A stretch of DNA of 35,186 bases from an uncultured Collinsella sp. (GCA_900542165.1 UQMM01000024.1:1-35186); one strand, 5' to 3'. Numbered from the stretch's first letter, positions 1 to 7,113 are shown. The notes: a model not told the origin generated them from the letters alone. Numbers and translations: made by a program.

Positions 1-43
1 CACTATCCTCTTCGTCGGCAGCGTCAGAGTGTATAAGAGACAG
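1..43 (+). other. Sequencing adapter left on contig end (P5 tail, i5 index, Nextera read 1)
   Basis: Bases 1-3 (CAC) match the end of the Illumina P5 primer. Bases 4-11 (TATCCTCT) match a standard Nextera i5 index, S503/N503. Bases 12-25 (TCGTCGGCAGCGTC) are the Nextera read-1 tail. Bases 26-43 (AGAGTGTATAAGAGACAG) are the Tn5 mosaic end with one T missing from the canonical AGATGTGTATAAGAGACAG. The order is exactly that of a Nextera library molecule, so this is library DNA and not genome. Translated in frame it gives the residues YKRQ, a familiar sign of this contaminant. Confidence 0.97.
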
Positions 44-547
44 GTGATTAAGCTCGAGCGCAAAAAGAAGTACGGTAGCTGGATCTATAAGGAGGACGCG
101 CCGCTCACACGTGGCGAGTTTGAGCAGATTCTGGCTGGCGACTACGGCTTTTTGCTGAGGAGCCCTTATCCGCTCTGTCGCGAGTTCTACATCGAGTGCA
201 TCTGCAACATGATGCGCCCACGGACCATTGTGGACTACGAGCGCGAGCCGTGGGTGATGGACGAGGGCACCGTGCGCATTACGTTTGACATGAATGTGCG
301 TGCCGCGGTGGGAAGCTTCGATATCTTTGACGTGACGCTGCCCGCGTTGCCGGTCCTGGAGCCCGGTAAGCTGGTGATGGAGGTCAAGTTTACGGAGTTT
401 TGCCCGCAGCTGGTGCGCGATATGGTGCCGCCGGGCGCGGCCGAACTCACGGCGGTCTCTAAGTACTGCCTGTGTTATGACAAGACCGCCTACCTGCGCG
501 GATTTAATTACTGGGAATCGGATTTTGGGAACCGAGGGGATATTTAG
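44..547 (+). CDS. VTC-domain (polyphosphate-polymerase-like) protein, 5' truncated by contig end
   Basis: This is the C-terminal two-thirds or so of a VTC domain, the triphosphate-tunnel fold that in yeast Vtc4 makes polyphosphate from ATP. The visible part opens with a basic strand (IKLERKKKYGSWIYKED) typical of tunnel strands that carry phosphate-binding Lys and Arg. It later has the acidic/basic strand LVMEVKFTEF and ends with the usual SKYCLCYDK helix. Family members are usually about 230-250 residues, and 167 remain here. The open frame continues upstream to a GTG at 29, but that codon lies inside the adapter, so no true start is present. The next gene starts 3 bases after the stop, so the two are co-transcribed. 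VTC and DUF4956 genes often sit together, commonly with a CotH-like kinase gene, which could lie beyond the contig end. Catalytic activity cannot be judged without the missing N-terminal strands. Confidence 0.85.
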   Translation: MIKLERKKKYGSWIYKEDAPLTRGEFEQILAGDYGFLLRSPYPLCREFYIECICNMMRPRTIVDYEREPWVMDEGTVRITFDMNVRAAVGSFDIFDVTLPALPVLEPGKLVMEVKFTEFCPQLVRDMVPPGAAELTAVSKYCLCYDKTAYLRGFNYWESDFGNRGDI

Positions 548-550
548 ACC

Positions 551-1216
551 ATGAGCACCAGGGACTTTTTTAAGAACTCCGTCTTGGAGGCGTTCGGTCA
601 GGTCGACCCTGCCAAGATTGGCCTTTCGCTGCTCGTGGCGCTCGCCATGGGCATCCTGATCTATTACGTGTACAAGCGCTTTTTTACCGGCGTGGTGTAT
701 TCGCGTAGCTTTGCCGTGACGCTCGTGGGCATGTGCGTGCTCACCTGCATGGTCACGCTCGCGATCTCGACCAACGTGGTCATCTCGCTCGGTATGGTCG
801 GTGCTCTGTCCATCGTCCGCTACCGTACGGCGGTCAAGGACCCGCTCGACCTGCTGTATCTGTTTTGGGCCATTACCACGGGCATTACGGCAGGCGCCGG
901 CATGTATGCGCTCGTGGGGCTTACGGCAGTGGTGATCGTGGTGATGATCGCCGGCTTTGCGAGCCACCAGGACAAGGCGCGCGTGTACATGATGGTCATC
1001 CACTACACGGGCCAGACCACCGGCGACGATATCGTGCGCGCGTTTGGGCGCACCAAGTTCACCGTCAAGTCTAAGACGATGCGCGGCGACAAAGTCGAGA
1101 TGGCCGTCGAGCTCTTCTCGGACGGCGTTGACATGCCCTATGCGGACGCTATTCGCGCGCTTGACGGCGTGGAGGACCTCACACTCATCCAGTACAACGG
1201 CGAATACCACGGCTAA
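551..1216 (+). CDS. DUF4956 family membrane protein
   Basis: A 221-residue integral membrane protein. Hydrophobic segments lie near residues 22-42, 53-77, 80-92, 102-118 and 120-138. The soluble C-terminal part (about 140-221) looks like a small alpha/beta domain. The segment GMVGALSIVRYRTAVKDPLD (about 81-100) is the hallmark of DUF4956, with conserved Arg and Asp residues at a membrane edge. Biochemical function is unknown. Its regular pairing with VTC-domain proteins suggests a shared role with polyphosphate or a surface polymer, which is inference. The ATG follows the upstream stop by 3 bases. A perfect 10-bp hairpin at 1223-1246 follows the stop. Confidence 0.85.
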   Translation: MSTRDFFKNSVLEAFGQVDPAKIGLSLLVALAMGILIYYVYKRFFTGVVYSRSFAVTLVGMCVLTCMVTLAISTNVVISLGMVGALSIVRYRTAVKDPLDLLYLFWAITTGITAGAGMYALVGLTAVVIVVMIAGFASHQDKARVYMMVIHYTGQTTGDDIVRAFGRTKFTVKSKTMRGDKVEMAVELFSDGVDMPYADAIRALDGVEDLTLIQYNGEYHG

Positions 1217-1222
1217 TTATGT

Positions 1223-1246
1223 TCCGGCGTTTTAACAAACGCCGGA
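1223..1246 (+). terminator. Terminator-like hairpin after the DUF4956 gene
   Basis: A perfect 10-bp stem (TCCGGCGTTT, loop TAAC, AAACGCCGGA) starts 7 bases after the DUF4956 stop codon. No T-run follows it, so it may slow polymerase or stabilise the 3' end instead of acting as a classic intrinsic terminator. Confidence 0.45.
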
Positions 1247-1260
1247 CCGCTCGACGCTGC

Positions 1261-1360
1261 GCGGGCATCTGCCGGGCGATCTGCCGCTCAAACCGTCGCT
1301 CGCGTACATAAAGTACGCTTCGCTCCTCTTTCGCGGCACCTCGCCACGGCAGTTGCCCGC
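1261..1360. repeat. Long imperfect hairpin repeat, copy 1 (shared core 1282-1338)
   Basis: The core 1282-1338 is 57 bp. It begins TGCCGC, ends GCGGCA and has an inner stem GCGTAC-ATAAA-GTACGC. It matches the core at 8834-8889 almost base for base. Outside the core the arms keep pairing in blocks: GCGGGCA (1261-1267) with TGCCCGC (1354-1360), then TGCCG with CGGCA and GGCGA with TCGCC, separated by short mismatched steps. The whole element is about 100 bases with no open frame of interest. It lies between the DUF4956 gene and the lacI-family promoter. Confidence 0.8.
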
Positions 1361-1394
1361 TCGCTGACGTTTGCTCGACCTGGGTGGGCCGATT

Positions 1395-1424
1395 TTGTTC
1401 GGATGCCGTCTTCACGGGTATTAT
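1395..1424 (+). promoter_or_regulatory. Predicted sigma-70 promoter of the LacI-family gene
   Basis: A -35-like TTGTTC at 1395-1400 and a -10-like TATTAT at 1419-1424 are separated by 18 bases. The predicted transcription start near 1431 falls inside the operator at 1427-1440, an arrangement expected for autorepression. This is a pattern match only. Confidence 0.5.
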
Positions 1425-1426
1425 GG

Positions 1427-1440
1427 TGAAAGCGATTTCA
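1427..1440. promoter_or_regulatory. LacI-type operator upstream of the regulator gene
   Basis: TGAAAGCGATTTCA is a near-perfect 14-bp palindrome with the central CG typical of LacI-family sites. It differs at 2 of 14 positions from the two operators upstream of the permease (2525-2538 and 2551-2564). Its position just after the -10 box suggests that the regulator represses itself. It also argues against the upstream in-frame ATG at 1423, which abuts it. Confidence 0.75.
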
Positions 1441-1455
1441 ATGACAGGGGTGCTC

Positions 1456-2436
1456 GTGGTAAAGATGAAAGATGTGGCCGAGCTGGCCGGCGTTTCGAGC
1501 GCCGCCGTCTCGCGCTACCTCAATGGTGGGTACATATCGGCGGACAAGGCCGAGCGCATTAAGCAGGCGATTGAGCTGACCGGATACGTGCGTTCTAGTC
1601 AGGCTCGTGCGCTGCGCACCGGCTCCACCAAGCTCATCGGCGTCATCGTACCCAAGATCAACTCGGAATCCGTGAGCCGCATTACCGCCGGTATTGGCCA
1701 GGTGCTCGGTCGCCGTGGCTACCAGATGCTGCTTGCCAATACCGATAACGCCCCCGATCGCGAGCTCGAGTACCTCGATTTATTCCAAAACCACCCGGTC
1801 GATGGCATTGTGCTGGTGGCAACTATGATTACCGACGAGCATCGCCGGGCGATTGAGTCGTGCCGCGTGCCCATCGTGCTGATCGGCCAGAATGTTGAGG
1901 GCGTGGCGTGCGTCTATCACGACGATTACGAGGCCGCTTTTGAGCTGGGCCATGCGCTTGCAGGCCGCGTGGACGGCAAGATCGCCTACATTGGAGTTAC
2001 CGAAGAGGACCGCGCGGCCGGTTATGACCGCCGTCGCGGTTTTGAGGCCGGATTGCGCGCCGCGGGTAACCCGCTCGATGCCGCCTTGATTCGCCTCGGC
2101 TCGTTTACGCTCGACTCGGGTTATGGTGCGGCGCGTGAGCTGCTTTCCGTCGCTCCCGATGTTTCGTTTATCGCATGCGCAACCGACACCATGGCGGCGG
2201 GCGCACTGCGTGCCATCGATGAGGTTCGCGGCGTGGGCGAGGGTATACACCGCGTGAGCGGTTTTGGCGACAACGCGTTTTTGCGCGCGCTGACGGGCGG
2301 CATTCCCACCGTGCATTACGGCTACCTGACCAGCGGCGTCGAGGCGACCAATATGTTGCTCAACACGCTCGATGGTGTGGAGGGGGAGAGCGGTCTAAAG
2401 ACGCTCAAGCTCGGCCATCAGCTTATGAATGTCTAG
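1456..2436 (+). CDS. LacI-family transcriptional regulator, probable sucrose repressor
   Basis: From GTG 1456 this is 326 residues, normal for the LacI/GalR family. The N-terminus carries the HTH (MKDVAELAGVSSAAVSRYLN) with the hinge helix after it. The rest is the periplasmic-binding-protein-like effector domain, including the usual LIGVIVPKINSE strand and a C-terminal core. GTG 1456 is chosen because AGGGG at 1445-1449 lies 6 bases upstream. ATG 1465, which starts directly at MKDVAEL, is the alternative. Starts further upstream overlap the promoter and operator. The gene sits directly before the sucrose permease, and matching operators are found in front of both genes. Sucrose or sucrose-6-phosphate as effector is inference from context. 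A CcpA-like role is less likely, although the sites also fit a cre consensus. Confidence 0.85.
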   Translation: MVKMKDVAELAGVSSAAVSRYLNGGYISADKAERIKQAIELTGYVRSSQARALRTGSTKLIGVIVPKINSESVSRITAGIGQVLGRRGYQMLLANTDNAPDRELEYLDLFQNHPVDGIVLVATMITDEHRRAIESCRVPIVLIGQNVEGVACVYHDDYEAAFELGHALAGRVDGKIAYIGVTEEDRAAGYDRRRGFEAGLRAAGNPLDAALIRLGSFTLDSGYGAARELLSVAPDVSFIACATDTMAAGALRAIDEVRGVGEGIHRVSGFGDNAFLRALTGGIPTVHYGYLTSGVEATNMLLNTLDGVEGESGLKTLKLGHQLMNV

Positions 2437-2524
2437 ATTTTGGGTACGTCTGCCTGCCTCTGAGTCGCCTGTTTTTGCCGTAAAACTACCTTTCGCCGGC
2501 TTTTTCCTACCGTTCACCCTACTG

Positions 2525-2538
2525 TGAAAACGATTACA
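2525..2538. promoter_or_regulatory. LacI-type operator O1 upstream of the sucrose permease
   Basis: TGAAAACGATTACA has the central CG and inverted TGxAA/TTxCA arms of LacI-family operators. It is identical to O2 at 2551-2564; the centres are 26 bp apart, roughly two and a half helical turns. No convincing -35/-10 pair could be assigned around the two sites. Confidence 0.78.
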
Positions 2539-2550
2539 GACATATGAAAC

Positions 2551-2564
2551 TGAAAACGATTACA
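2551..2564. promoter_or_regulatory. LacI-type operator O2 upstream of the sucrose permease
   Basis: An exact second copy of TGAAAACGATTACA, in the same orientation as O1, 56 bases before the permease ATG. Two identical sites so close together imply cooperative binding or tight repression. The motif also satisfies the loose catabolite-responsive cre consensus, so a CcpA-type regulator is an alternative ligand. Confidence 0.78.
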
Positions 2565-2620
2565 GTGTAAGTGTCAAAGATGGCCGGGTGCAGATGCTCC
2601 CGTTGGAGGAAAGGGAAGTC

Positions 2621-4021
2621 ATGGACTACCGCAAATCAGCCCAAGAGGTGCTCGACAACATCGGTGGCGCCGACAACGTTATTTCGGCCGCACACTGCGC
2701 CACGCGTCTGCGCCTGGTGATTGCAGATAACGCCAAGGTCGACAAGGAGGCCCTCGAGAATATCGACGGCGCCAAGGGCGTCTTTGAGGCCCAGGGCCAG
2801 CTCCAGATTATTTTTGGTACCGGCACCGTCAACAAGGTCTACGAAGAGTTCATCGCGCTCAGTGGCGTCGAGGCTGCCACCAAGGCCGAGGTCAAGGAGG
2901 CAGCGGCGCAGCAGCAGAACATCTTTATGCGTGCCATTAAGGTGCTCGGCGACGTCTTTGTCCCCATCATCCCCGCCATCGTGGCTTCGGGCCTGCTGCT
3001 GGGCATTATGAGCGCCCTCAACTTTATGGCCTCCAACGGCTTTATCGCGCTCGACACCAATAACTTTATTTATAAGATTGCCGACCTGGTCTCGGGCACG
3101 TCCTTTGGCATTCTGCAGATCCTGATCGGTTACTCCGCGGCTAAGGCCTTTGGCGCCAACCCGTACCTGGGCGCCGTCGTCGGTGGTGCATTCATCAACT
3201 CCTCGCTGCAGAGCGCCTATACGGTTGCCTCCGAGGGCGTGCAGACCATGGTCAACGTCATCCCCGGCGTGTACAGCTTTGAGTGGGTCGGCTATCAGGG
3301 TCATGTGATCCCCATCGTCATCGCCTGTGCCATTCTTGCCTTCCTCGAGAAGCGCCTGCACAAGATCGTTCCCGAGATGTTCGATCTCTTTGTGACTCCG
3401 CTTGTCTCGGTGTTCGTGACCGTGCTCGTGACTCTCGTTGCCGTCGGCCCCATCTTTGTCTGGGCCGAGAACGCCATCCTCGGTCTGATTCAGGCCCTTC
3501 TGACCCTGCCCTTCGGCATCGGTTCCTTTATCGTCGGCCTGTTCTATGCCCCCACGGTCGTTACCGGTATCCACCAGATGTACACCGCCATCGACCTGGG
3601 CCAGCTCGCTCAGTATGGCGTGACCTACTGGCTGCCCATCGCCAGTGCTGCCAACATCGCTCAGGGTGGCGCCGCACTCGCCGTTGCCTTTAAGACCCGC
3701 GATGCCAAGATCAAGGGTCTGGCGCTTCCTTCGGCCCTGTCCGCCTTCATGGGCATTACCGAGCCTGCCATCTTTGGTGTGAACCTGCGCTTCTTTAAGC
3801 CCTTCATCGCCGGCTGCATCGGCGGCGGTTGCGGTGCCCTGGTCTGCGCGCTCACCTCGCTGGCTGCCTCCGGCACGGGCGTTACCGGTATCTTCGGTAT
3901 CCTGCTGTGCCTGGCCCAGCCCGTGCAGTACGCGATCATGTTTGCGGTCGCCGCGCTGGTTTCCTTTGCCGTCTCGTTTGTCCTGTACAAGGACGAGCCC
4001 AAGGCTTCCGAGCAGGCCTAA
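2621..4021 (+). CDS. scrA: PTS system sucrose-specific EIIBC permease
   Basis: A 466-residue membrane transporter that imports sucrose and phosphorylates it to sucrose-6-phosphate. The EIIB domain (about 1-90) has the phosphorylated cysteine in AAHCATRLRL (Cys26). The EIIC domain (about 105-460) has many hydrophobic helices and the signature GITEPAIFG near residue 378. The protein ends at KDEPKASEQA without an EIIA domain, so a glucose-type EIIA must be supplied from elsewhere. ATG 2621 is chosen over the upstream in-frame ATG 2588 because GGAGGAAAGGGAAG lies just before it. Substrate assignment rests on similarity to the sucrose branch and on the adjacent GH32 hydrolase. Trehalose or beta-glucoside specificity is less likely. 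Two operators lie upstream. Confidence 0.9.
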   Translation: MDYRKSAQEVLDNIGGADNVISAAHCATRLRLVIADNAKVDKEALENIDGAKGVFEAQGQLQIIFGTGTVNKVYEEFIALSGVEAATKAEVKEAAAQQQNIFMRAIKVLGDVFVPIIPAIVASGLLLGIMSALNFMASNGFIALDTNNFIYKIADLVSGTSFGILQILIGYSAAKAFGANPYLGAVVGGAFINSSLQSAYTVASEGVQTMVNVIPGVYSFEWVGYQGHVIPIVIACAILAFLEKRLHKIVPEMFDLFVTPLVSVFVTVLVTLVAVGPIFVWAENAILGLIQALLTLPFGIGSFIVGLFYAPTVVTGIHQMYTAIDLGQLAQYGVTYWLPIASAANIAQGGAALAVAFKTRDAKIKGLALPSALSAFMGITEPAIFGVNLRFFKPFIAGCIGGGCGALVCALTSLAASGTGVTGIFGILLCLAQPVQYAIMFAVAALVSFAVSFVLYKDEPKASEQA

Positions 4022-4041
4022 GAGCTTTTGATTGAGGGGAT

Positions 4042-4069
4042 GCCCGCGGGTTGTATGCTCGCGGGCGTT
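4042..4069 (+). terminator. Possible terminator or processing hairpin between permease and hydrolase
   Basis: GCCCGCG (4042-4048) pairs with CGCGGGC (4060-4066) around an 11-base loop and is followed by only GTTTCCC. The weak T-run suggests partial termination, which would lower hydrolase relative to permease, or mRNA stabilisation. Confidence 0.45.
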
Positions 4070-4128
4070 TCCCGTATCTGGTGCCGATCTCTTGTGCCTT
4101 GTAACTTTCGATCCGTTAGGACTTTGAT

Positions 4129-5670
4129 ATGTCTAATGCACTTGGTCGCGACCTTGCAAAGCTGGTCGCCGCTGTTGACGCCGCCGCCTCTGAGTGCGGT
4201 CATGGCGCGTATGGCCAACGCTTCCATATTATGCCGCCGGCGGGTTGGCTCAACGACCCCAACGGTCTTTGCCAGGCGGGCGGCGTGTTCCATGCCTATT
4301 TTCAGTATGCGCCGTTTGATGTCGAGGGCGGCGTTAAGGCCTGGGGTCATGCGACAAGCCGCGACCTTATGAACTGGGAATATGTTGGCGCGCCGCTGCT
4401 TCCCGACGAGCCGTTTGACTGCCATGGCGTGTACTCGGGCTCCGCGCTTGCCGAGGATGGCCGCATTCGCGTGCTCTATACGGGCAACGTTAAGCTTTCC
4501 GATGCGGACGGCACGTACGACTACGTCAATACCGGCCGCCGCGCCGATACTGTTTATGTCGAGAGCGTTGATGGCCTTGCCGGTCGGGAGTTCAGCCAAA
4601 AGCGCGTGGTGCTGGCGTCCGAGGATTATCCCGAGGATTTGACCTGCCACGTGCGTGACCCCAAGGTGTGGCGCGATGATGATGGACGTTACCACATGGT
4701 GCTGGGCGCGCGTCGTCGCGTGGACGGGCCGCATGTCGATAGTCGATTTTGCGCCATGCACGGCGAGGGTGCCGGGCGCGATGTGGGCGAGATCCTGGTG
4801 TACGGTTCGGCGGACATGATGAGCTGGGAGCTCGAGAGCCGTGTGTCTACGCCCGAGCGCTTTGGCTTTATGTGGGAGTGCCCGGGATACCTTGAGCTTG
4901 AGTCGGATGGCGGTGTACCGGCGAAGTGGCTGTCCTTCTCGCCCCAGGGGCTCGAAGGTGGTCGTTGGGACCGCGGTAATGTGTATGCTGCTGGCTATAT
5001 GCCTGTAACGGGTGACATCACCGGTGGTGACGGTGCCTATGAGCTGGGCGAGTTCCGCCTGTGGGACGCCGGTTTTGACTTCTATGCTCCGCAGGAGTTT
5101 ACGTCCGAGGATGGTCGACATATTCTGATCGGCTGGATGGGTATGCCCGATGAGCCGACCTATGGCAACGCACCCACCGTGGCGTGTGGCTGGCAGCACT
5201 GTATGACGGTGCCGCGTGAGCTTACAGCCGGTGCTGGCGGCTTGGTGCTGCAGCAGCCGGCGCGCGAGATCGAGCGCCATTATGCCTCGGTGCGTGTGGG
5301 GGCGGGCTCGTTGGAGGTTGACGGCGATACCTGCTTTGACGTTGTTGCCAACGGTGTCGATGGCGCGTTTACCGCGACCGTTGATGGCGAGCTGAAGTTG
5401 GCGTTTGTGCCCGCCGAGGGCGAACTGCCCGCGCGCTTTGAGATGCGATTTACCGATGAGGGTCGCGCTTCTGCCGGCTGCGGTCGTACCGTGCGCTGGG
5501 AGCCCGTCGACGAGGTTCGTAACGTGCGCATTGTTGGCGATATCTCGTCGGTCGAGGTGTTTGTGAACGATGGCTCGCTCGTGTTTTCGACGCGCATCTA
5601 TCCCGAGGCCTATGGCGTGACCGTTGACGCTCCGGGCGCGAATGTGACCTACCACGCGCTTAACATCTAG
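4129..5670 (+). CDS. scrB: Sucrose-6-phosphate hydrolase (GH32 invertase family)
   Basis: A 513-residue cytoplasmic enzyme, without signal peptide, that splits sucrose-6-phosphate into glucose-6-phosphate and fructose. The N-terminal five-bladed beta-propeller shows the GH32 signatures: GWLNDPNG with the nucleophile Asp43, HVRDPKVW with the transition-state Asp, and WECPGYLEL with the acid/base Glu. The C-terminal beta-sandwich has the usual VEVFVNDG strand and ends TYHALNI. Length is normal for the family. ATG 4129 follows a modest TTAGGAC. It lies 107 bases after the permease and very likely shares its transcript. No fructokinase gene is present in the window. Confidence 0.93.
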   Translation: MSNALGRDLAKLVAAVDAAASECGHGAYGQRFHIMPPAGWLNDPNGLCQAGGVFHAYFQYAPFDVEGGVKAWGHATSRDLMNWEYVGAPLLPDEPFDCHGVYSGSALAEDGRIRVLYTGNVKLSDADGTYDYVNTGRRADTVYVESVDGLAGREFSQKRVVLASEDYPEDLTCHVRDPKVWRDDDGRYHMVLGARRRVDGPHVDSRFCAMHGEGAGRDVGEILVYGSADMMSWELESRVSTPERFGFMWECPGYLELESDGGVPAKWLSFSPQGLEGGRWDRGNVYAAGYMPVTGDITGGDGAYELGEFRLWDAGFDFYAPQEFTSEDGRHILIGWMGMPDEPTYGNAPTVACGWQHCMTVPRELTAGAGGLVLQQPAREIERHYASVRVGAGSLEVDGDTCFDVVANGVDGAFTATVDGELKLAFVPAEGELPARFEMRFTDEGRASAGCGRTVRWEPVDEVRNVRIVGDISSVEVFVNDGSLVFSTRIYPEAYGVTVDAPGANVTYHALNI

Positions 5671-5708
5671 GCGATTCGTCGCATATCGGCGCTATACTGC
5701 AGCCGTAG

Positions 5709-5749
5709 CCCACGATGCGGGAAACATCCGCATCGTGGGTTTTTGTTTT
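5709..5749 (+). terminator. Strong intrinsic terminator abutting the RBS of the 5766 gene
   Basis: A perfect 12-bp stem CCCACGATGCGG / CCGCATCGTGGG with a 7-base loop is followed by TTTTTGTTTT. It would end sucrose-operon transcription. The T-run touches the RBS (5750-5759) of the next gene, which leaves no room for a promoter between them. A -10-like TATACT lies at 5693-5698, without a good -35. Confidence 0.88.
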
Positions 5750-5765
5750 GGAGGGAAGGTGCCGT

Positions 5766-6770
5766 ATGGGCGTACAGCAACTAGAAGAGGCCTGGGCTTT
5801 GAGGACCGGCGCGCGTGAGGCGCGGTTGCTTGCGGCCCCGCATGTGCCGGCAGCGCTGTCGCAGCTGGGGATTGTGCGTCACGGTGACCGCCTGGTGGTC
5901 TTTGCGGACGACTTTGTCGATGCGTTTGCGCGCGGCTTTGATGGCTGCGATGTCGCGCTGGTGGGCTCGACGTCCGCCGAGGCGTTTGCCGCTGCGTCCG
6001 AGGACTTTGATGCTTCGTTTGATGCCGAGGGGCCGCACCTGTGGTGGTTTGTCAACTCCATCGGCGGGTTTGGTCTGCGTGTGCCCGACCTTCGCGCTCT
6101 TGGCCGCGCGGCTCGCGAGGCACGTGCGCTGCTCGTGGTGGATAACACCGTGGCTTCCATCTTTGGCTGCGATCCTTTGCGTTTGGGTGCCGTGCTGTCG
6201 CTCGAGGCACTCGACCGCGTGTTCGCCGGTGAGGCGCCGCGCAAGCTCGTTGCCGCTTCGGTGGCGCGCTCGCAGCTCAAACGCCATCGCGTGGATGCCG
6301 CGGCTGAGTGCGTGCATGCCCTGCTCGAGGGCTGTGGCTTGGCCAAGCTTGATATGCCTGCTGACGAGGTCGGTGTGCTGGAGCGCGGGCTGGACTCGCT
6401 CGATGCCCGCATGCAGGCGCATTTCGACCGCGCACGTGCGCTTGCCGAGTATCTGGCCGCCAATGAGATGGTGCGCAACGTGCGCTATCCCGGGCTGAGC
6501 TCGCATCCCGACCATGCGGCTGCAACGGGAATCCTCGAGCACGGTTTTGGCCCGGCAGTTGAATTTGACCTGATAGAGCGTAGCGCAGGCGAGCTGTTCG
6601 ACGCTTTGCCGGGGGAGTTTCGCACATCGCCCGCGGGCGGCGCAACGACGCGTCTTTCGGCTCCACGCGGCAAGCAGGGGAGCACCGTCCGCCTCTTCGC
6701 CGGTACCGACGACCCCTTGATCGTGGCTGCCACCCTAGACAACGCCCTCCGCAAATTAACTACTCTTTGA
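5766..6770 (+). CDS. Degenerate Cys/Met-metabolism PLP-fold protein (cystathionine gamma-synthase-like), probably non-catalytic
   Basis: A 334-residue protein with the outline of the trans-sulfuration enzymes but shorter than their usual 380-400. ARALLVVDNTVASIFGCDPLRLGA matches the family strand with the PLP-ring Asp (VVDNT). Near the end, STVRLFAGTDDPLIVAATL matches the conserved tail with the substrate-carboxylate Arg. The catalytic block that should follow the VVDNT strand (SATKYxxGH, whose Lys forms the Schiff base) is replaced by SLEALDRVFAGEAPRK, so the lysine appears lost. The N-terminal Tyr-x-Arg motif is also absent. ATG 5766 is chosen for its RBS GGAGGGAAGG; the in-frame upstream start lies in the terminator stem. 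Function unknown: it could be a pseudoenzyme or binding subunit. It overlaps the convergent gene by 11 bases. Confidence 0.65.
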   Translation: MGVQQLEEAWALRTGAREARLLAAPHVPAALSQLGIVRHGDRLVVFADDFVDAFARGFDGCDVALVGSTSAEAFAAASEDFDASFDAEGPHLWWFVNSIGGFGLRVPDLRALGRAAREARALLVVDNTVASIFGCDPLRLGAVLSLEALDRVFAGEAPRKLVAASVARSQLKRHRVDAAAECVHALLEGCGLAKLDMPADEVGVLERGLDSLDARMQAHFDRARALAEYLAANEMVRNVRYPGLSSHPDHAAATGILEHGFGPAVEFDLIERSAGELFDALPGEFRTSPAGGATTRLSAPRGKQGSTVRLFAGTDDPLIVAATLDNALRKLTTL

Positions 6771-7113
6771 TGCTGTCGATTAGGTCGTTTGCTTTGTTGG
6801 CGATGACGTTGTTGATGTCGGCCTGTAGTTCCTCGTAGACCGCTATGGCTCGCTTGCCGGCGGGCGTGAGCGTGGATCCGCGGGCTCCGTCGCGCTCGAT
6901 GAGTTTGCAGCCCAGCTGGCCTTCGGCCTCGTTCACGATGCGCCAGGCCTTGGAATACGCCATGCCCATGCTCTTGGCGGCGCGGTTGAGCGAATGCTCG
7001 CGGGCGATGCCCTGCAGCAACAAGACGCAGCCGTGGCCGAACACGCCCGGCAAATCCTTGTCGCACGCTTGAATGACCAACTTTGCCGTCGTTTTGTACT
7101 CCATACGCTCCAC
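6760..7113 (-). CDS. ModE-like winged-helix (LysR-type HTH) regulator, DNA-binding domain only
   Basis: A 117-residue protein matching the N-terminal DNA-binding domain of the molybdate regulator ModE. It has REHSLNRAAKSMGMAYSKAWRIV as the helix-turn-helix, then LIERDGARGSTLTPAGKRAI, the wing and linker shared with LysR and ModE. The TOBE molybdate-binding domains of full ModE are absent. Such short versions are common near molybdoenzyme genes in anaerobes, but none is seen here, so the signal it senses is unknown. GTG 7113 has GGGGAGA just upstream; ATG 7104, starting MEYKTT, is an alternative. Its 3' end overlaps the convergent PLP-like gene by 11 bases, so mutual interference is possible. 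Confidence 0.8.
   Translation of the reverse strand: MERMEYKTTAKLVIQACDKDLPGVFGHGCVLLLQGIAREHSLNRAAKSMGMAYSKAWRIVNEAEGQLGCKLIERDGARGSTLTPAGKRAIAVYEELQADINNVIANKANDLIDSIKE

Noticed and set aside
29..43. GTG start at 29 for the first gene
   Set aside because: The codon lies in the Tn5 mosaic end of the sequencing adapter; YKRQ is adapter translation.
4018..5655. 545-codon open frame antisense to the sucrose-6-phosphate hydrolase
   Set aside because: Complement shadow of a gene with intact GH32 catalytic motifs; no RBS or family resemblance.
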